Part shown: positions 1-7,254 of the stretch, in pieces | Layout: each line of letters starts with the position of its first letter | How positions within the stretch are numbered: position 1 is the stretch's first letter | Origin: DATAJX01 sp964601735 | GTDB lineage: Bacteria; Pseudomonadota; Alphaproteobacteria; UBA2136; UBA6156 | DNA: 15,098 bases | Direction: 5' to 3' | NCBI GenBank assembly: GCA_964601735.1 | Contig: CAZROO010000022.1 | Span: 1 to 15,098 of the forward strand | Program-made: the position numbers and the translations under genes | The notes under the pieces: generated by a model | What the model saw: only the letters and a program-made list of their open reading frames with translations | Databases searched by the model: none | What the model was told of the DNA's origin: nothing

Positions 1-210
1 TAATCTTTGTAAAACTTTAATTGTATCGACCCCGGCTTTGAAAGCGTCTACGAAATCAAATGCTTTAAGAAATCCCTTCTTGCCCTCTTTTTCAACTAGA
101 TAGCTCCTAGAGAACATACCACCAGACCCACCAGGAGCGCGGGTCACTTGGCTTATCACTTTCCACCCATTTGGAAGGTCAAGCCCGGTAAGGCAGTCAA
201 CAGCTTTCAC
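1..210 (-). CDS. Protein kinase-like protein, N-terminal part (runs off window)
   Basis: An open minus-strand frame of 70 codons starts at a GTG (208-210) and leaves the window at base 1. An in-frame TAA lies nine bases upstream of the GTG, so the start cannot be further out unless the gene is broken; AGGTG about 11 bases upstream may be the ribosome site. The peptide contains GWKVISQVTRAPGGSGGMF followed by SRSYLVEK and FLKAFDF. This resembles a protein kinase N-lobe: a glycine-rich nucleotide loop (residues 27-32), strand 2, and a strand 3 lysine in FLKAF (Lys49). The catalytic loop and DFG motif would lie outside the window, so kinase activity is inferred only. Codon use is AT-rich compared with the genes after the tRNAs, and the gene lies in a block that ends at the 3' end of tRNA-Ala, which suggests acquired DNA. 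Confidence 0.55.
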   Translation of the reverse strand, partial: MKAVDCLTGLDLPNGWKVISQVTRAPGGSGGMFSRSYLVEKEGKKGFLKAFDFVDAFKAGVDTIKVLQRL

Positions 211-466
211 TGATATTTACACCTAATCTCTTTTACAGGCTCAGTAAAGAATCACAGCATTTTAACAAGATGAAGGACTACCACATCTTATGACACGATG
301 GTTCTTGATGCGGACAACCGGATCGCCGAACAGAGAAAACAAGCCTGAAACCAATTGAGAAGCCGGGCCAACCTAAGGTGCTCTCTAAGTCCCTAGGCGA
401 TATTCGCCGCTGTGTGCGGGGAATACTGTTGAATGATTAAATATGAATAATATCAATAACTTAAAA
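211..466. other. AT-rich intergenic block abutting tRNA-Ala
   Basis: No convincing gene is seen. A short plus-strand frame around 290-350 reads MVLDADNRIAEQRKQA before a stop and might be the broken end of an older gene, but I recognise nothing in it. A small hairpin (GGCGA-TAT-TCGCC) lies at about 398-410. The stretch 421-466 is very AT-rich and stops exactly where the CCA end of tRNA-Ala begins, which could be the edge of an integrated element or the tRNA terminator region. Confidence 0.4.
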
Positions 467-542
<76 letters not shown>

Positions 543-566
543 GAACCCGAACAGCGCCTTCGGCTT

Positions 567-594
567 GCCCTTATGAAATTCGCCTTTGGCGAAT
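567..594 (+). repeat. Hairpin repeat, family 2 (tRNA spacer copy)
   Basis: The 11-mer GCCCTTATGAA (567-577) is followed by a perfect 7-bp hairpin ATTCGCC-TTT-GGCGAAT (578-594). The same 11-mer followed by a TTT-loop hairpin occurs after the pgeF stop codon at 11660-11686. Two smaller CCTTCGG hairpins flank this copy at about 551-562 and 614-624. Confidence 0.6.
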
Positions 595-635
595 ACCGCT
601 CGCGCGTCCAGGGTGCCTTCGGCATCATTAATAAA

Positions 636-712
636 TGGTGGGCCAAGTAAGACTCGAACTTACGACCCCCGCGTTATCAACACGGTGCTCTAACCAACTG
701 AGCTATTGGCCC
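636..712 (-). tRNA. tRNA-Ile (anticodon GAT)
   Basis: The reverse complement gives a 77-nt cloverleaf: acceptor GGGCCAA/TTGGCCC, D arm GCTC/GAGC, anticodon stem CCGTG/CGCGG with loop TTGATAA (anticodon GAT), T stem with the GTTCGAGTC loop region, and an encoded CCA (636-638). It precedes tRNA-Ala on the minus strand. The pairing with an Ala(CGC) gene and the lack of rRNA sequence show that this is not the usual rRNA spacer pair. Confidence 0.95.
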
Positions 713-723
713 GACCGGCTGCG

Positions 724-752
724 GTGATAGGGGAGTGATGGGCGGGTGTCAA
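724..752 (-). promoter_or_regulatory. Sigma-70-type promoter of the tRNA-Ile/tRNA-Ala transcript
   Basis: On the minus strand there is a perfect TTGACA (747-752), a 17-base spacer and TATCAC (724-729). The -10 box ends 11 bases before the mature tRNA-Ile 5' end at 712, a good distance for a short leader. Confidence 0.75.
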
Positions 753-862
753 CCCGGTTGAGGGTAAAAGCGCCCCTTGCCGCCACAAAAAACACCCCGG
801 GCGAGGTATTTTTTTGAGCTTTTGAGGCTTTGCTTAATGGTAGACGACCTGCTGATATTGGC

Positions 863-891
863 TTGACAGGGCGGGCTTCTCTGGCCAATGT
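863..891 (+). promoter_or_regulatory. Probable promoter of tRNA-Phe
   Basis: A perfect TTGACA preceded by C lies at 863-868. The hexamer 17 bases later (CAATGT, 886-891) is a poor -10 box, so only the -35 half is well supported. tRNA-Phe begins at 916. Confidence 0.4.
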
Positions 892-915
892 GCCGCCGCC
901 TTGCAGGCACCCGGT

Positions 916-991
916 GGCCAGATAGCTCAGTTGGTAGAGCAAGGGATTGAAAATCCCTGTGTCGTTGGTTCGATTCCGACTCTGGCCACCA
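916..991 (+). tRNA. tRNA-Phe (anticodon GAA)
   Basis: A 76-nt cloverleaf with acceptor GGCCAGA/TCTGGCC, D arm GCTC/GAGC, anticodon stem GGGAT/ATCCC with loop TGAAAA (anticodon GAA), T loop TTCGATT and an encoded CCA (989-991). It is transcribed away from the other two tRNAs. Downstream, up to 1119, there are small hairpins but no clear terminator with a T tract. Confidence 0.95.
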
Positions 992-1119
992 TTAAATTTG
1001 CCTTTGGCTGCGTTCGGCAGTTATGGCCAGCCATCATACGGGTTTGAAATCGCCCCCTTTCGGGAGGGTGATTCCGGGGGTAAGTTTTGGCTTTTGCGGG
1101 TTATCATAGTCTTTTAGAC

Positions 1120-2241
1120 ATGAGGTCTGGTTTTACTTTTGTTGCTTGCATGGCGGCTTTTGGCCTGGCCGTGCCTTTGGTGTGGGCCGACGGAAGCATT
1201 TGCGCGACAGAGACGCCGCTGCTGAGCCAGGCCACCTTGCAAGCCATGCAAACCGCCGCGGCCAATTACCAGCGGATCGTTGACAGCGGCGGCTGGGTGG
1301 CCGTGCCGATGCAGTCGATGCAGGCCGGCGCGGTAAGCCCCAATGTGCGCCTGTTGCGCTTGCGGCTGATGCGCGAGGGAGATCTGGCCGCGACCGGCAA
1401 ACTCTCGAACCGGTTTGATGGCGAAGTAGCCGATGCGCTACGGCACTTCCAGGCGCGTTACGGCTTGCCGGAGACGGGGATTTTGGACCAATACACGCTG
1501 CGGACGATGAACGTACCCGCGCGCACGCGGCTGGCGTGGTTGCAGGCGGATATCCTGCATTTGCAGAAACTATTGGCCGCGATGCCCGTTTCGCCCCGGT
1601 ATGTGATGGTGAACATTCCCGCCGCCGAAGTGGAGGCCGTGGCGCATGACCGGGTGGCCGGGCGTTATCGCGCGGTGGCGGGCGCCGCCGAGCACCCCTC
1701 GCCCGAGTTGCAGAGCCGCATTGTGGCGGTGGATTACAACCCCACATGGACGGTGCCCGCGAGCATTGTGAAGCATGACATATTACCACTGATGCGCGAG
1801 GACCCGACGTATTTGACCCGGGCGAACTTCACCGTGTTTGACGCGCGCGGGCGCACGGTCGACCCGGCGCGCATCGACTGGCACGGCGACGGTGCGCTGC
1901 GCTACACCTACCGCCAGGCGCCGGGCGCGGGTAACCCGATGGGCGACATCAAGCTCATCATGCCCAACCCGGACGACGTGTACATGCACGACACGCCCCG
2001 GCGGTTGCTGTTTGAGCGCGGCATCCGCTTTTTGAGCGCGGGCTGCGTGCGCGTGCAGGACATTGCACGGCTGGCGGTATGGCTGCGCGGCGGCGACAGC
2101 AAGCCCAATGCTTTGAACATAGTGCTGGCGCAGCCGGTGCCGGTGAGCTGGGTGTACATGCCCGCGTGGAGCACGCCGGAGGGAGTGACGTGTTTCCGGC
2201 CCGATATTTATAACCGGATGAGTGGGGCGGCTTCGCGTTAG
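1120..2241 (+). CDS. L,D-transpeptidase, YcbB/LdtD type
   Basis: Predicted periplasmic enzyme making 3-3 cross-links between peptidoglycan stems. From the ATG at 1120 the protein has 373 residues. A hydrophobic signal segment (about 4-23) is followed by a peptidoglycan-binding-like helical region (about 78-132, with FDGEVADALRHFQARYGLPE) and a YkuD catalytic domain (about 160-325). The active-site region shows YMHDTP with His290 and SAGCVRV with the nucleophile Cys309. The usual His before GC is Ala here; E. coli YcbB also lacks it, having Ser. The order of domains and the HDTP...GCVRV pattern fit the YcbB branch. An in-frame TTG at 1087 with GGGGG just upstream would add 11 residues; I prefer 1120 because it places the signal peptide at the N-terminus. 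Neighbours give no operon context. Confidence 0.85.
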   Translation: MRSGFTFVACMAAFGLAVPLVWADGSICATETPLLSQATLQAMQTAAANYQRIVDSGGWVAVPMQSMQAGAVSPNVRLLRLRLMREGDLAATGKLSNRFDGEVADALRHFQARYGLPETGILDQYTLRTMNVPARTRLAWLQADILHLQKLLAAMPVSPRYVMVNIPAAEVEAVAHDRVAGRYRAVAGAAEHPSPELQSRIVAVDYNPTWTVPASIVKHDILPLMREDPTYLTRANFTVFDARGRTVDPARIDWHGDGALRYTYRQAPGAGNPMGDIKLIMPNPDDVYMHDTPRRLLFERGIRFLSAGCVRVQDIARLAVWLRGGDSKPNALNIVLAQPVPVSWVYMPAWSTPEGVTCFRPDIYNRMSGAASR

Positions 2242-2282
2242 GTCTGCGACGTTAGTCCTTGGATTAACGATTTCTGCTTCGC

Positions 2283-2300
2283 TTCCCGTCTTCGCGGGAA
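2283..2300. repeat. Palindromic repeat family 1, degenerate copy
   Basis: TTCCCG (2283-2288) and CGGGAA (2295-2300) flank the loop TCTTCG. The arms match those of the split copy at 13797-13870 better than the GGATCCCG copies nearby. Confidence 0.5.
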
Positions 2301-2308
2301 TGGCTGTC

Positions 2309-2363
2309 TGGTTTGAGTGCCTTCGGCACGTATTATCGTGGATCCCGACCTGCGTCGGGATGA
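2309..2363 (+). repeat. 55-bp direct repeat, left copy, at gap edge
   Basis: This 55-base segment ends at the first N and is identical to 2464-2518, which starts right after the last N. It contains a GTGCC-TTC-GGCAC hairpin (2317-2329) and a family 1 palindrome at 2338-2363 with arms ATCCCGAC (2342-2349) and GTCGGGAT (2354-2361). Confidence 0.9.
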
Positions 2364-2463
2364 NNNNNNNNNNNNNNNNNNNNNNNNNNNNNNNNNNNNN
2401 NNNNNNNNNNNNNNNNNNNNNNNNNNNNNNNNNNNNNNNNNNNNNNNNNNNNNNNNNNNNNNN
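2364..2463. other. Assembly gap (100 N)
   Basis: Exactly 100 undetermined bases, the common placeholder for a gap of unknown size. Because the flanks are identical over 55 bases, the true distance may be anything from an overlap (no gap at all) to a longer repeat array. Confidence 0.98.
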
Positions 2464-2518
2464 TGGTTTGAGTGCCTTCGGCACGTATTATCGTGGATCC
2501 CGACCTGCGTCGGGATGA
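2464..2518 (+). repeat. 55-bp direct repeat, right copy, at gap edge
   Basis: Identical to 2309-2363, including the family 1 palindrome (2493-2518). The identity stops at both the N edge and at base 2518/2363, as expected for two contig ends that share an assembly overlap. Confidence 0.9.
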
Positions 2519-2562
2519 CAGAGGCTTGTGCCGGAGATGTTCTTTCATAGGGCGGTGTAGAC

Positions 2563-2588
2563 GTGGATCCCGGCCTTCGCCGGGATGA
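2563..2588. repeat. Palindromic repeat family 1
   Basis: GTGG followed by arms ATCCCGGC (2567-2574) and GCCGGGAT (2579-2586), then GA. This copy is nearly identical to the one translated inside the midA gene at 10541-10566. It lies 44 bases after the emrB stop codon on the minus strand. Confidence 0.75.
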
Positions 2589-2631
2589 GGCGGAGTTTTT
2601 AGAGGCCCGTTCAAATCGGTTCGTTATTCCA

Positions 2632-4155
2632 TCACCACCGGTTCGGCGGGGGTGGCAGGCGCGCGGGAGGCCTGAGCAGGAACAGCAGCGGCATCACCGC
2701 CAGCGTCATATACATCATCAGGCGAAAGTCGTTGAGGTAGGAGATCATCGCGGCCTGGGCGTTGACCTGGGCGTTGATTCTGGCGAGGCCGAGCGTGGTA
2801 GCGGTATCGATTGGCAGGAACGCCAGCAGCGGGTTGAACGGGTTGATGTGGGCGGCGAGTTCGGCGTGGTTGATTTGGGTATTCTGCGCCAGCAGGGTGG
2901 CGACCACGCTGACCCCCAGGCTGCTGCCGAGGTTGCGGATGAGGTTGTAGAGACCGGTGGCGTCGGTGCGGAAGTGCGGCTCGATGGTGCCGAAGGTGAT
3001 GACGCTGAGCGGCATGAAGATGAACCCCAGCCCCAGGCCCTGGATGACGCCGCTGGTGATGAACGGTTGCATGCCCATGAGCGGCGACCAGCCCGCCATC
3101 TGCCACAGCGAAAAGGCGGTGAGCGACAGGCCGGTGAAGATGAGCAGGCGGCCATCGACCCTGCCGATGATGCGGCCCAACGTGAGCATGGCCGCCATAG
3201 TGCCGAGGCCACGCGGCGCCAGCACCATGCCGGTGAGCGTGATGGGGTAGCCGAAGATGGTTTGCATCATGGGCGGCAGCAGCGCCATGGTGGCCAGCAG
3301 GATGACCCCGACGCCGAAGATGAGGACGATGCCGACGACGAAGTTCCTGTCGCGGAACATAACGGGATTGATGAACGGGTGGCGCGCGGTGAACATCTGC
3401 ACGAAGAACATGTAAGCGGCGGTGACGGTGATGAAGGCTTCGAGCAGGATTTCGGGGGAGGAGAACCAGTCGAGCTGTTCGCCGCGGTCAAGCATGAGCT
3501 GGAACGCGCCGACCGCGGCGCTGAACAGGGCGAAGCCGAAGAGGTCGAACTTGCGGCGGCGGATGTCGGTTTCGGGCATGAACACGCTCATGCCGAGGAA
3601 AGCCAGCAGGCCCACCGGCAGGTTGATGTAGAACACCCAGCGCCAACTGAAGGAATCGGTGAGCCAGCCGCCCAGCGTGGGGCCGATGATGGGCGCCACC
3701 ATGATGCCCGCCCCCCACATGGCCATAGCCTGGCCGTGTTTTTCGCGCGGGTTGATATCGAGCAGCACCGACTGCGACAGCGGCACCAGCGCCGCGCCGA
3801 AGATGCCTTGCAGGGTGCGGAACACGACCATTTCCGGCAGGCCGGTGGCGATGCCGCACAGCATGGAGGCGATGGTGAAGCCCGCGACGGCGGTGAGGAA
3901 CAGTTTTTTGCGGCCCAGCCTATCGGCCAGCCAGCCGGTGACGGGCGTCATGATGGCCGCCGCGACGATGTAGCTGGTGAGCACCCAGGTGATGGTGTCC
4001 TGCGCCGCGCCGAGGCTGCTTTGCATGTTGGGGAGCGCCACATTGGCGATGGTGGTGTCGAGCGCCTGCATGGCGGTGGCCATCATGATGCAGACGGTGA
4101 TGATGCCCTTGTTGGCGACGGGCGTCGCTACAGCTCTTATTGGGTTGGCAGCCAT
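2632..4155 (-). CDS. emrB: DHA2-family (EmrB/QacA) multidrug efflux transporter
   Basis: Inner-membrane drug:proton antiporter of the major facilitator superfamily, expected to work with the adaptor encoded just upstream. The 507-residue length and about 14 hydrophobic segments fit the DHA2 family. Family motifs are visible: ALDTTIANVALPNM in helix 1 (residues 31-44), motif A GWLADRLGRKK (74-84) between helices 2 and 3, and motif C around GAGIMVAPIIGPTLGG (148-163) in helix 5. The C-terminus is proline-rich. The ATG at 4155 overlaps the emrA end by 19 bases and has no Shine-Dalgarno sequence, which suggests translational coupling. It is the last gene of the marR-emrA-emrB operon; a family 1 palindrome lies shortly after the stop. 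The drug range cannot be read from the sequence. Confidence 0.9.
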   Translation of the reverse strand: MAANPIRAVATPVANKGIITVCIMMATAMQALDTTIANVALPNMQSSLGAAQDTITWVLTSYIVAAAIMTPVTGWLADRLGRKKLFLTAVAGFTIASMLCGIATGLPEMVVFRTLQGIFGAALVPLSQSVLLDINPREKHGQAMAMWGAGIMVAPIIGPTLGGWLTDSFSWRWVFYINLPVGLLAFLGMSVFMPETDIRRRKFDLFGFALFSAAVGAFQLMLDRGEQLDWFSSPEILLEAFITVTAAYMFFVQMFTARHPFINPVMFRDRNFVVGIVLIFGVGVILLATMALLPPMMQTIFGYPITLTGMVLAPRGLGTMAAMLTLGRIIGRVDGRLLIFTGLSLTAFSLWQMAGWSPLMGMQPFITSGVIQGLGLGFIFMPLSVITFGTIEPHFRTDATGLYNLIRNLGSSLGVSVVATLLAQNTQINHAELAAHINPFNPLLAFLPIDTATTLGLARINAQVNAQAAMISYLNDFRLMMYMTLAVMPLLFLLRPPARLPPPPNRW

Positions 4156-5276
4156 AGCGTGGAGGACGGTTGGGTGGCCGCCGGCGCGGGCTTATCGACC
4201 GGCAATACGCTGCCGCCGCTGAGGTACCGGTAGAGGCGGTTGTGGCCGGTATCAACTTCGGCTGAGACGCTCAGACCGCTTTGCAGCACCAGCCCCTGCG
4301 GCAGTTGCAGGTGCAGGCGCACCGGCACGCGCTGCACCACCTTGACCCAGTTGCCGGTGGCGTTTTGCGCGGGCAGCAGGCTGAACTGCGCGCCCGTGCC
4401 CGCACCGAAGCTGGCGATGGTGGCTTTGAATTCCTGGCCCGGATAGGCGTCGATGGTCACCGTGGCGGGCTGGCCGACGCGCATGTATGTCAGGTCGGTT
4501 TCCTTGAAGTTGGCATCGACCCAGGTATCGCCGGATTTGACCAGCGACATGACCGCCGTGGCCGGTTGCAGGTACTGCCCCACTTGCAGCTTGCCGGTTT
4601 GGGCAATGGTGCCCGCCGACGGCGCGGTGACGATGGTGTGGGACATGTCGGCCTGCGCCTGGCCGAGCTTGGCCAGCGCGGCCTGTACGAGGGCGTGGTC
4701 TTCCGGCGCGATATCGGGGTCGTCCTGCAGCGCGGCGAGGGTTTTGTCGCTGTTGCCCTGGGCGGTGGCGAGGCGCTGTTTGGCAGCTTTCAAATTATAA
4801 GTGGCGGTGTCGAACTGCGACTGGCTGGCGGCGCCGGTGGGCACCAGGCTGCTGACGCGGTCGAAGGATTTTTGCTGGAGCGTGAGGTTGGCGATGGCGT
4901 CGTGCAGGTCGGCCTGCGCCTGCAGGTGCGCGGCCTTGTACTGGCGCACCTGGATGATGGCGCTGGTCACATTCGCCTGCGCGTTTTGCAGGGCGAGTTT
5001 GTAGGGAATGTCGTCGAAGGTGAAGAGCACGTCTCCCGCGTTAACGCGCTGATTTTCGGCCACGTTAACGCTGGTGACGCGGCCCGAGATGTCGGAACTG
5101 ATGGTGACCATGTCCTGCCCCACGTAGGCGTCGTCGGTGCCGACGTAGCGGCCGGTGGTGAGCCAGAAGTAACCGGCGGCGATGACCGCGATGGTGGGCA
5201 GGCCCCACATCAGCAGCGCGCGGCGGCGCTTTTGTTGCGGGGTTGGTTCGGGCTTTGGCGCGGCGGTCGGGTTCAT
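4137..5276 (-). CDS. emrA: HlyD/EmrA-family membrane fusion protein
   Basis: Periplasmic adaptor linking the EmrB-type pump to an outer-membrane channel. The 379-residue protein has a short charged cytoplasmic N-terminus, one membrane anchor (about 21-40, MWGLPTIAVIAAGYFWL), a first half-lipoyl/barrel strand (VGTDDAYVGQDMVTISSDIS, then GRVTSVNVAENQRVNAGDVLF), a long alpha-helical hairpin rich in Gln/Ala (about 92-215), the returning lipoyl half (TIVTAPSAGTIAQ and KLQVGQYLQP), and a beta-barrel segment (VDANFKETDLTYMRVGQPATV). This order is characteristic of EmrA. The start overlaps the marR stop in an ATGA junction, so translation is probably coupled. No gene for a TolC-like outer channel is in the window. 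Confidence 0.9.
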   Translation of the reverse strand: MNPTAAPKPEPTPQQKRRRALLMWGLPTIAVIAAGYFWLTTGRYVGTDDAYVGQDMVTISSDISGRVTSVNVAENQRVNAGDVLFTFDDIPYKLALQNAQANVTSAIIQVRQYKAAHLQAQADLHDAIANLTLQQKSFDRVSSLVPTGAASQSQFDTATYNLKAAKQRLATAQGNSDKTLAALQDDPDIAPEDHALVQAALAKLGQAQADMSHTIVTAPSAGTIAQTGKLQVGQYLQPATAVMSLVKSGDTWVDANFKETDLTYMRVGQPATVTIDAYPGQEFKATIASFGAGTGAQFSLLPAQNATGNWVKVVQRVPVRLHLQLPQGLVLQSGLSVSAEVDTGHNRLYRYLSGGSVLPVDKPAPAATQPSSTLWLPTQ

Positions 5277-5737
5277 GCGCGGCGCTTTTGGGCGGTGACG
5301 GCGGCGGGCTGGCCGCCGAGGTTGTTGTTGAGTTGCAGCAGCGTGGCGTGAAGCTGTTTTTGCGCGGCGGGCGGGATGCCCTCGAGGATTTCGGCCAGCA
5401 ATTGTTGCCCCACGCTGCGCAGGTTTTTAAGCACCGGCGCGGCCTTGGGCGTGAGGAACACCTGGCGGGTGCGGCGGTCGGACTTGTCGGCGACGCGTTT
5501 GATCCAGCCGCCCTTCTCCATCCGTTCCAGCAGGCGGGTGAGCGTGATGGGTTCGATTTCCAGCCGCTCGGCCAGTACGGCCTGGTGCAGGCCTTCGAGC
5601 CTGGACACCGTGCCAAGCACCTGCCACTGGGCGCGGGTGAGGCCCAAATCACGCACGCGGCTATCGAACCGGCGCCGCAGCAGGCGGGCGGTGTCGCACA
5701 GCAGGAAGCCGAGGTTGGCGGTGTCGGTTTTAGTCAT
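5273..5737 (-). CDS. MarR-family transcriptional regulator of the efflux operon
   Basis: Dimeric winged-helix DNA-binding protein, 154 residues, a usual MarR size. The N-terminal helix (LGFLLCDTARLLRRRFDSRV) is followed by the helix-turn-helix (LTRAQWQVLGTVSRLEGLHQ, AVLAERLEIEPITLTRLLERMEKGGW) and the wing (VADKSDRRTRQVFLTPKA), with Asp-Arg-Arg at the wing tip, a hallmark of the family. The C-terminal helices (QQLLAEILEGIPPAAQKQLHATLLQLNNNL) should form the dimer interface. It is first in an operon with emrA and emrB. A perfect 16-bp palindrome in its own promoter (5763-5778) is the likely operator, giving autorepression relieved by pump substrates or related ligands; this regulation is inferred from the family. 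Confidence 0.88.
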   Translation of the reverse strand: MTKTDTANLGFLLCDTARLLRRRFDSRVRDLGLTRAQWQVLGTVSRLEGLHQAVLAERLEIEPITLTRLLERMEKGGWIKRVADKSDRRTRQVFLTPKAAPVLKNLRSVGQQLLAEILEGIPPAAQKQLHATLLQLNNNLGGQPAAVTAQKRRA

Positions 5738-5760
5738 GAATTTATTTCGTTATTGGGATA

Positions 5761-5790
5761 TTCATAAGCTAGCTTATGTTTGATGTTCAA
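5761..5790 (-). promoter_or_regulatory. marR-emrAB promoter with embedded palindromic operator
   Basis: On the minus strand TTGAAC (5785-5790) is separated by 18 bases from TATGAA (5761-5766), 23 bases before the marR ATG. The perfect palindrome CATAAGCTAGCTTATG (5763-5778) fills the spacer and covers half of the -10 box, so a bound dimer would block RNA polymerase. Confidence 0.7.
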
Positions 5791-5982
5791 GCACGGCGGC
5801 GCAAACGCGGGCAGCGGTGTGGCGAAAAAGGCCGTCGCCTCCCGGCAGTTAAAAACCCAATGCACGGTGGCGGCGGGTTTATTAAAAAACGGCTAAAGCA
5901 GGCCGCTTGACGATTGTGCTATAAGAGAAGTGAATCATCTATTCGACCGCGATGCGGCTCACTGTTACAAAGGAGGAAAGAC

Positions 5983-6675
5983 ATGATCGAACACCGTAAA
6001 TTCGGAGACCTGGGCACCGTGGATTTTGGCTGGCTCAAGGCCCGCCACCACTTCAGCTTTGGCCATTACCACGACCCCGCGCGGATGCACTTTGGCCTTT
6101 TGCGCGTGGTGAACGACGACAGCATTGCCGCGGGCAGCGGCTTTGAAAAACACCCGCACGACAATATGGAAATCATCACCTACGTGCGGCAGGGCGAGAT
6201 ACGCCACCGCGACAATCTGGGCAACGACGGCGTGACCTCCGCCGGGGATGTGCAGGTGATGAGCGCGGGAAGCGGCATCATCCATGCCGAGCATGCCAGC
6301 GATACCGAACCTACCCGGCTGTACCAGATTTGGATTTTCCCCAACCAGCGCGAAGTGAAGCCGCGGTGGGAGGCGGCGAAGTTCCCCGCCGAGCCGGTGA
6401 CGGGTGCGCTGCCGTTACTGGTGAGCGGCGTTGAGGGCGAGGCGCCGCTGTTCATTCATGCCGATGCCAAGCTGTGGGGCGGCAAGTTGAGCAAAGGGAC
6501 AAAGCTGACGCAGGATGTGGGCCCGCGCGCCTACGTGCTGGCCAGCGCCGGCGAGACGGTGGTGAACGGCCACGCCCTTGCGCCCGGCGATGCGCTGAGC
6601 TTACTGGACGAAGGGCCTCTCAACATCGAGGCGGCGAGCGATGCCGAGCTGGTTGTCATCGGATTACCGAAGTAA
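5983..6675 (+). CDS. Pirin family protein, YhhW-like (bicupin)
   Basis: Predicted cytosolic bicupin of 230 residues. Members such as E. coli YhhW show quercetin 2,3-dioxygenase activity, though the physiological role is usually unknown. The N-terminal cupin keeps the metal ligands: HPHDNMEIITYV gives His57 and His59, and IIHAEH gives His101 and Glu103. The second cupin domain (about 140-230) lacks an obvious metal site, as in YhhW. The start at 5983 is fixed by an excellent Shine-Dalgarno sequence, AAGGAGG, seven bases upstream; a longer in-frame start at 5914 has no such support. The gene stands alone, divergent from marR and followed by a hairpin terminator. Divergence from marR raises the possibility of shared control, but the palindrome lies about 200 bases from this start. 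Confidence 0.9.
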   Translation: MIEHRKFGDLGTVDFGWLKARHHFSFGHYHDPARMHFGLLRVVNDDSIAAGSGFEKHPHDNMEIITYVRQGEIRHRDNLGNDGVTSAGDVQVMSAGSGIIHAEHASDTEPTRLYQIWIFPNQREVKPRWEAAKFPAEPVTGALPLLVSGVEGEAPLFIHADAKLWGGKLSKGTKLTQDVGPRAYVLASAGETVVNGHALAPGDALSLLDEGPLNIEAASDAELVVIGLPK

Positions 6676-6693
6676 AGAACACGTAAGGTGCTT

Positions 6694-6727
6694 TGCGCCG
6701 GGCTTACCGCCCGGCGCATTTCGTCTT
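6694..6727 (+). terminator. Hairpin terminator after the pirin gene
   Basis: A perfect 10-bp stem TGCGCCGGGC (6694-6703) and GCCCGGCGCA (6709-6718) with loop TTACC is followed by a short T-rich run (TTTCGTCTT). It begins 18 bases after the pirin stop. Confidence 0.65.
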
Positions 6728-6773
6728 GCGGGCTTATGGCGGCGGCGTATCGTCGGTTTATAAGGAGAACGAC

Positions 6774-7181
6774 ATGACCCAAAAACTGAACATGTTGCTT
6801 GCCACCGCCGCCCTCACCTTGGGTGCCTTGGGTGCCGCCGCCGCGCATGCCCAACCGGTGCAGGACGTGACCACCGGGGGTGATTACTGCCGCGAGTACC
6901 AGCAGACGTTGACCATCGCGGGCAAGACCCAAAAAGGTTTTGGCATGGCCTGCCTACAGGAAGACGGCAGCTGGGAATTGCAAAACAGCGAGCCTGCGCC
7001 AGAAGTAGCCGGCGCGCCGTTACCCCCGCCGAACATCGGCTACTACGTGGAGGAAGAGCACGTGTACGTGACGCCGCCGGAACCGTTTGTGGTCGGCACG
7101 GTGTTTATTGACGGCCACCGCCACCACTTTGACCGCGACTTCCGCCCATACTGGCATGGTGGGCATCACTACTGGCATTAA
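6774..7181 (+). CDS. Small exported protein with RT0821/Lpp0805-type (17 kDa antigen-like) motif
   Basis: A 135-residue protein with a clear signal peptide (LNMLLATAALTLGALGAAAA, cleavage near AHAQ at about 27). The mature N-terminal half contains GGDYCREYQQTLTIAGKTQ followed by GFGMACLQEDGSWEL. This pattern, Cys-Arg-Glu-Tyr-Gln then Ala-Cys-x-x-x-Asp-Gly-Ser-Trp, is the conserved C-terminal piece of alphaproteobacterial surface proteins of the RT0821/Lpp0805 and 17 kDa antigen group. The glycine-zipper part of those proteins is absent. The C-terminus is rich in His, Tyr and Trp (DGHRHHFDRDF, WHGGHHYWH), which could bind metal. The start at 6774 has AAGGAG eight bases upstream. A strong terminator follows. 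Function is unknown; an envelope or periplasmic location is inferred from the signal peptide. Confidence 0.75.
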   Translation: MTQKLNMLLATAALTLGALGAAAAHAQPVQDVTTGGDYCREYQQTLTIAGKTQKGFGMACLQEDGSWELQNSEPAPEVAGAPLPPPNIGYYVEEEHVYVTPPEPFVVGTVFIDGHRHHFDRDFRPYWHGGHHYWH

Positions 7182-7208
7182 CAGGTAGCAGGGTCACAGG
7201 ATAACAGG

Positions 7209-7240
7209 AAATCCCCCGACTTGACCGGGGGATTTTATTT
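7209..7240 (+). terminator. Rho-independent terminator before guaB
   Basis: Perfect arms AAATCCCCC (7209-7217) and GGGGGATTT (7227-7235) flank a nine-base loop and are followed by a T-rich run. The loop contains TTGACC, which doubles as the -35 box of the guaB promoter. Confidence 0.8.
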
Positions 7241-7249
7241 CCATATTTT
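7221..7249 (+). promoter_or_regulatory. guaB promoter, probably giving a leaderless mRNA
   Basis: TTGACC (7221-7226), a 17-base spacer and TATTTT (7244-7249) form a good sigma-70-type promoter. The ATG begins at 7255, only five bases after the -10 box, so transcription should start at or next to the start codon. An imperfect inverted repeat CCATAT/ATATGG (7241-7246, 7253-7258) straddles the start site. Confidence 0.65.
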
Positions 7250-7254
7250 TGGAT

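Larger units (their letters stand above)
2242..2631. other. Intergenic repeat cluster with assembly gap
   Basis: This stretch holds no gene. It contains four copies of a short palindromic repeat (listed separately), two CCTTCGG hairpins and 100 N. It separates the end of the L,D-transpeptidase gene from the convergently transcribed emrB, so the palindromes may also serve as terminators. Confidence 0.8.

Noticed and set aside
1133..1789. Minus-strand open frame of 218 codons
   Set aside because: Shadow of the L,D-transpeptidase gene with Arg/Pro/Ala-rich nonsense composition.
2309..2588. CRISPR-like array
   Set aside because: Repeats are palindromic, irregularly spaced and partly duplicated by assembly; there are no spacers of even length and no cas genes.
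2563..4233. Plus-strand open frame of 556 codons
   Set aside because: It lies antisense to emrB, is low in complexity (His, Asp, Glu, Gln-rich) as typical of a GC-rich shadow frame, and starts inside a repeat.
4281..5351. Plus-strand open frame of 356 codons
   Set aside because: Antisense shadow of emrA; no recognisable motif, and the minus-strand frame has complete family features.
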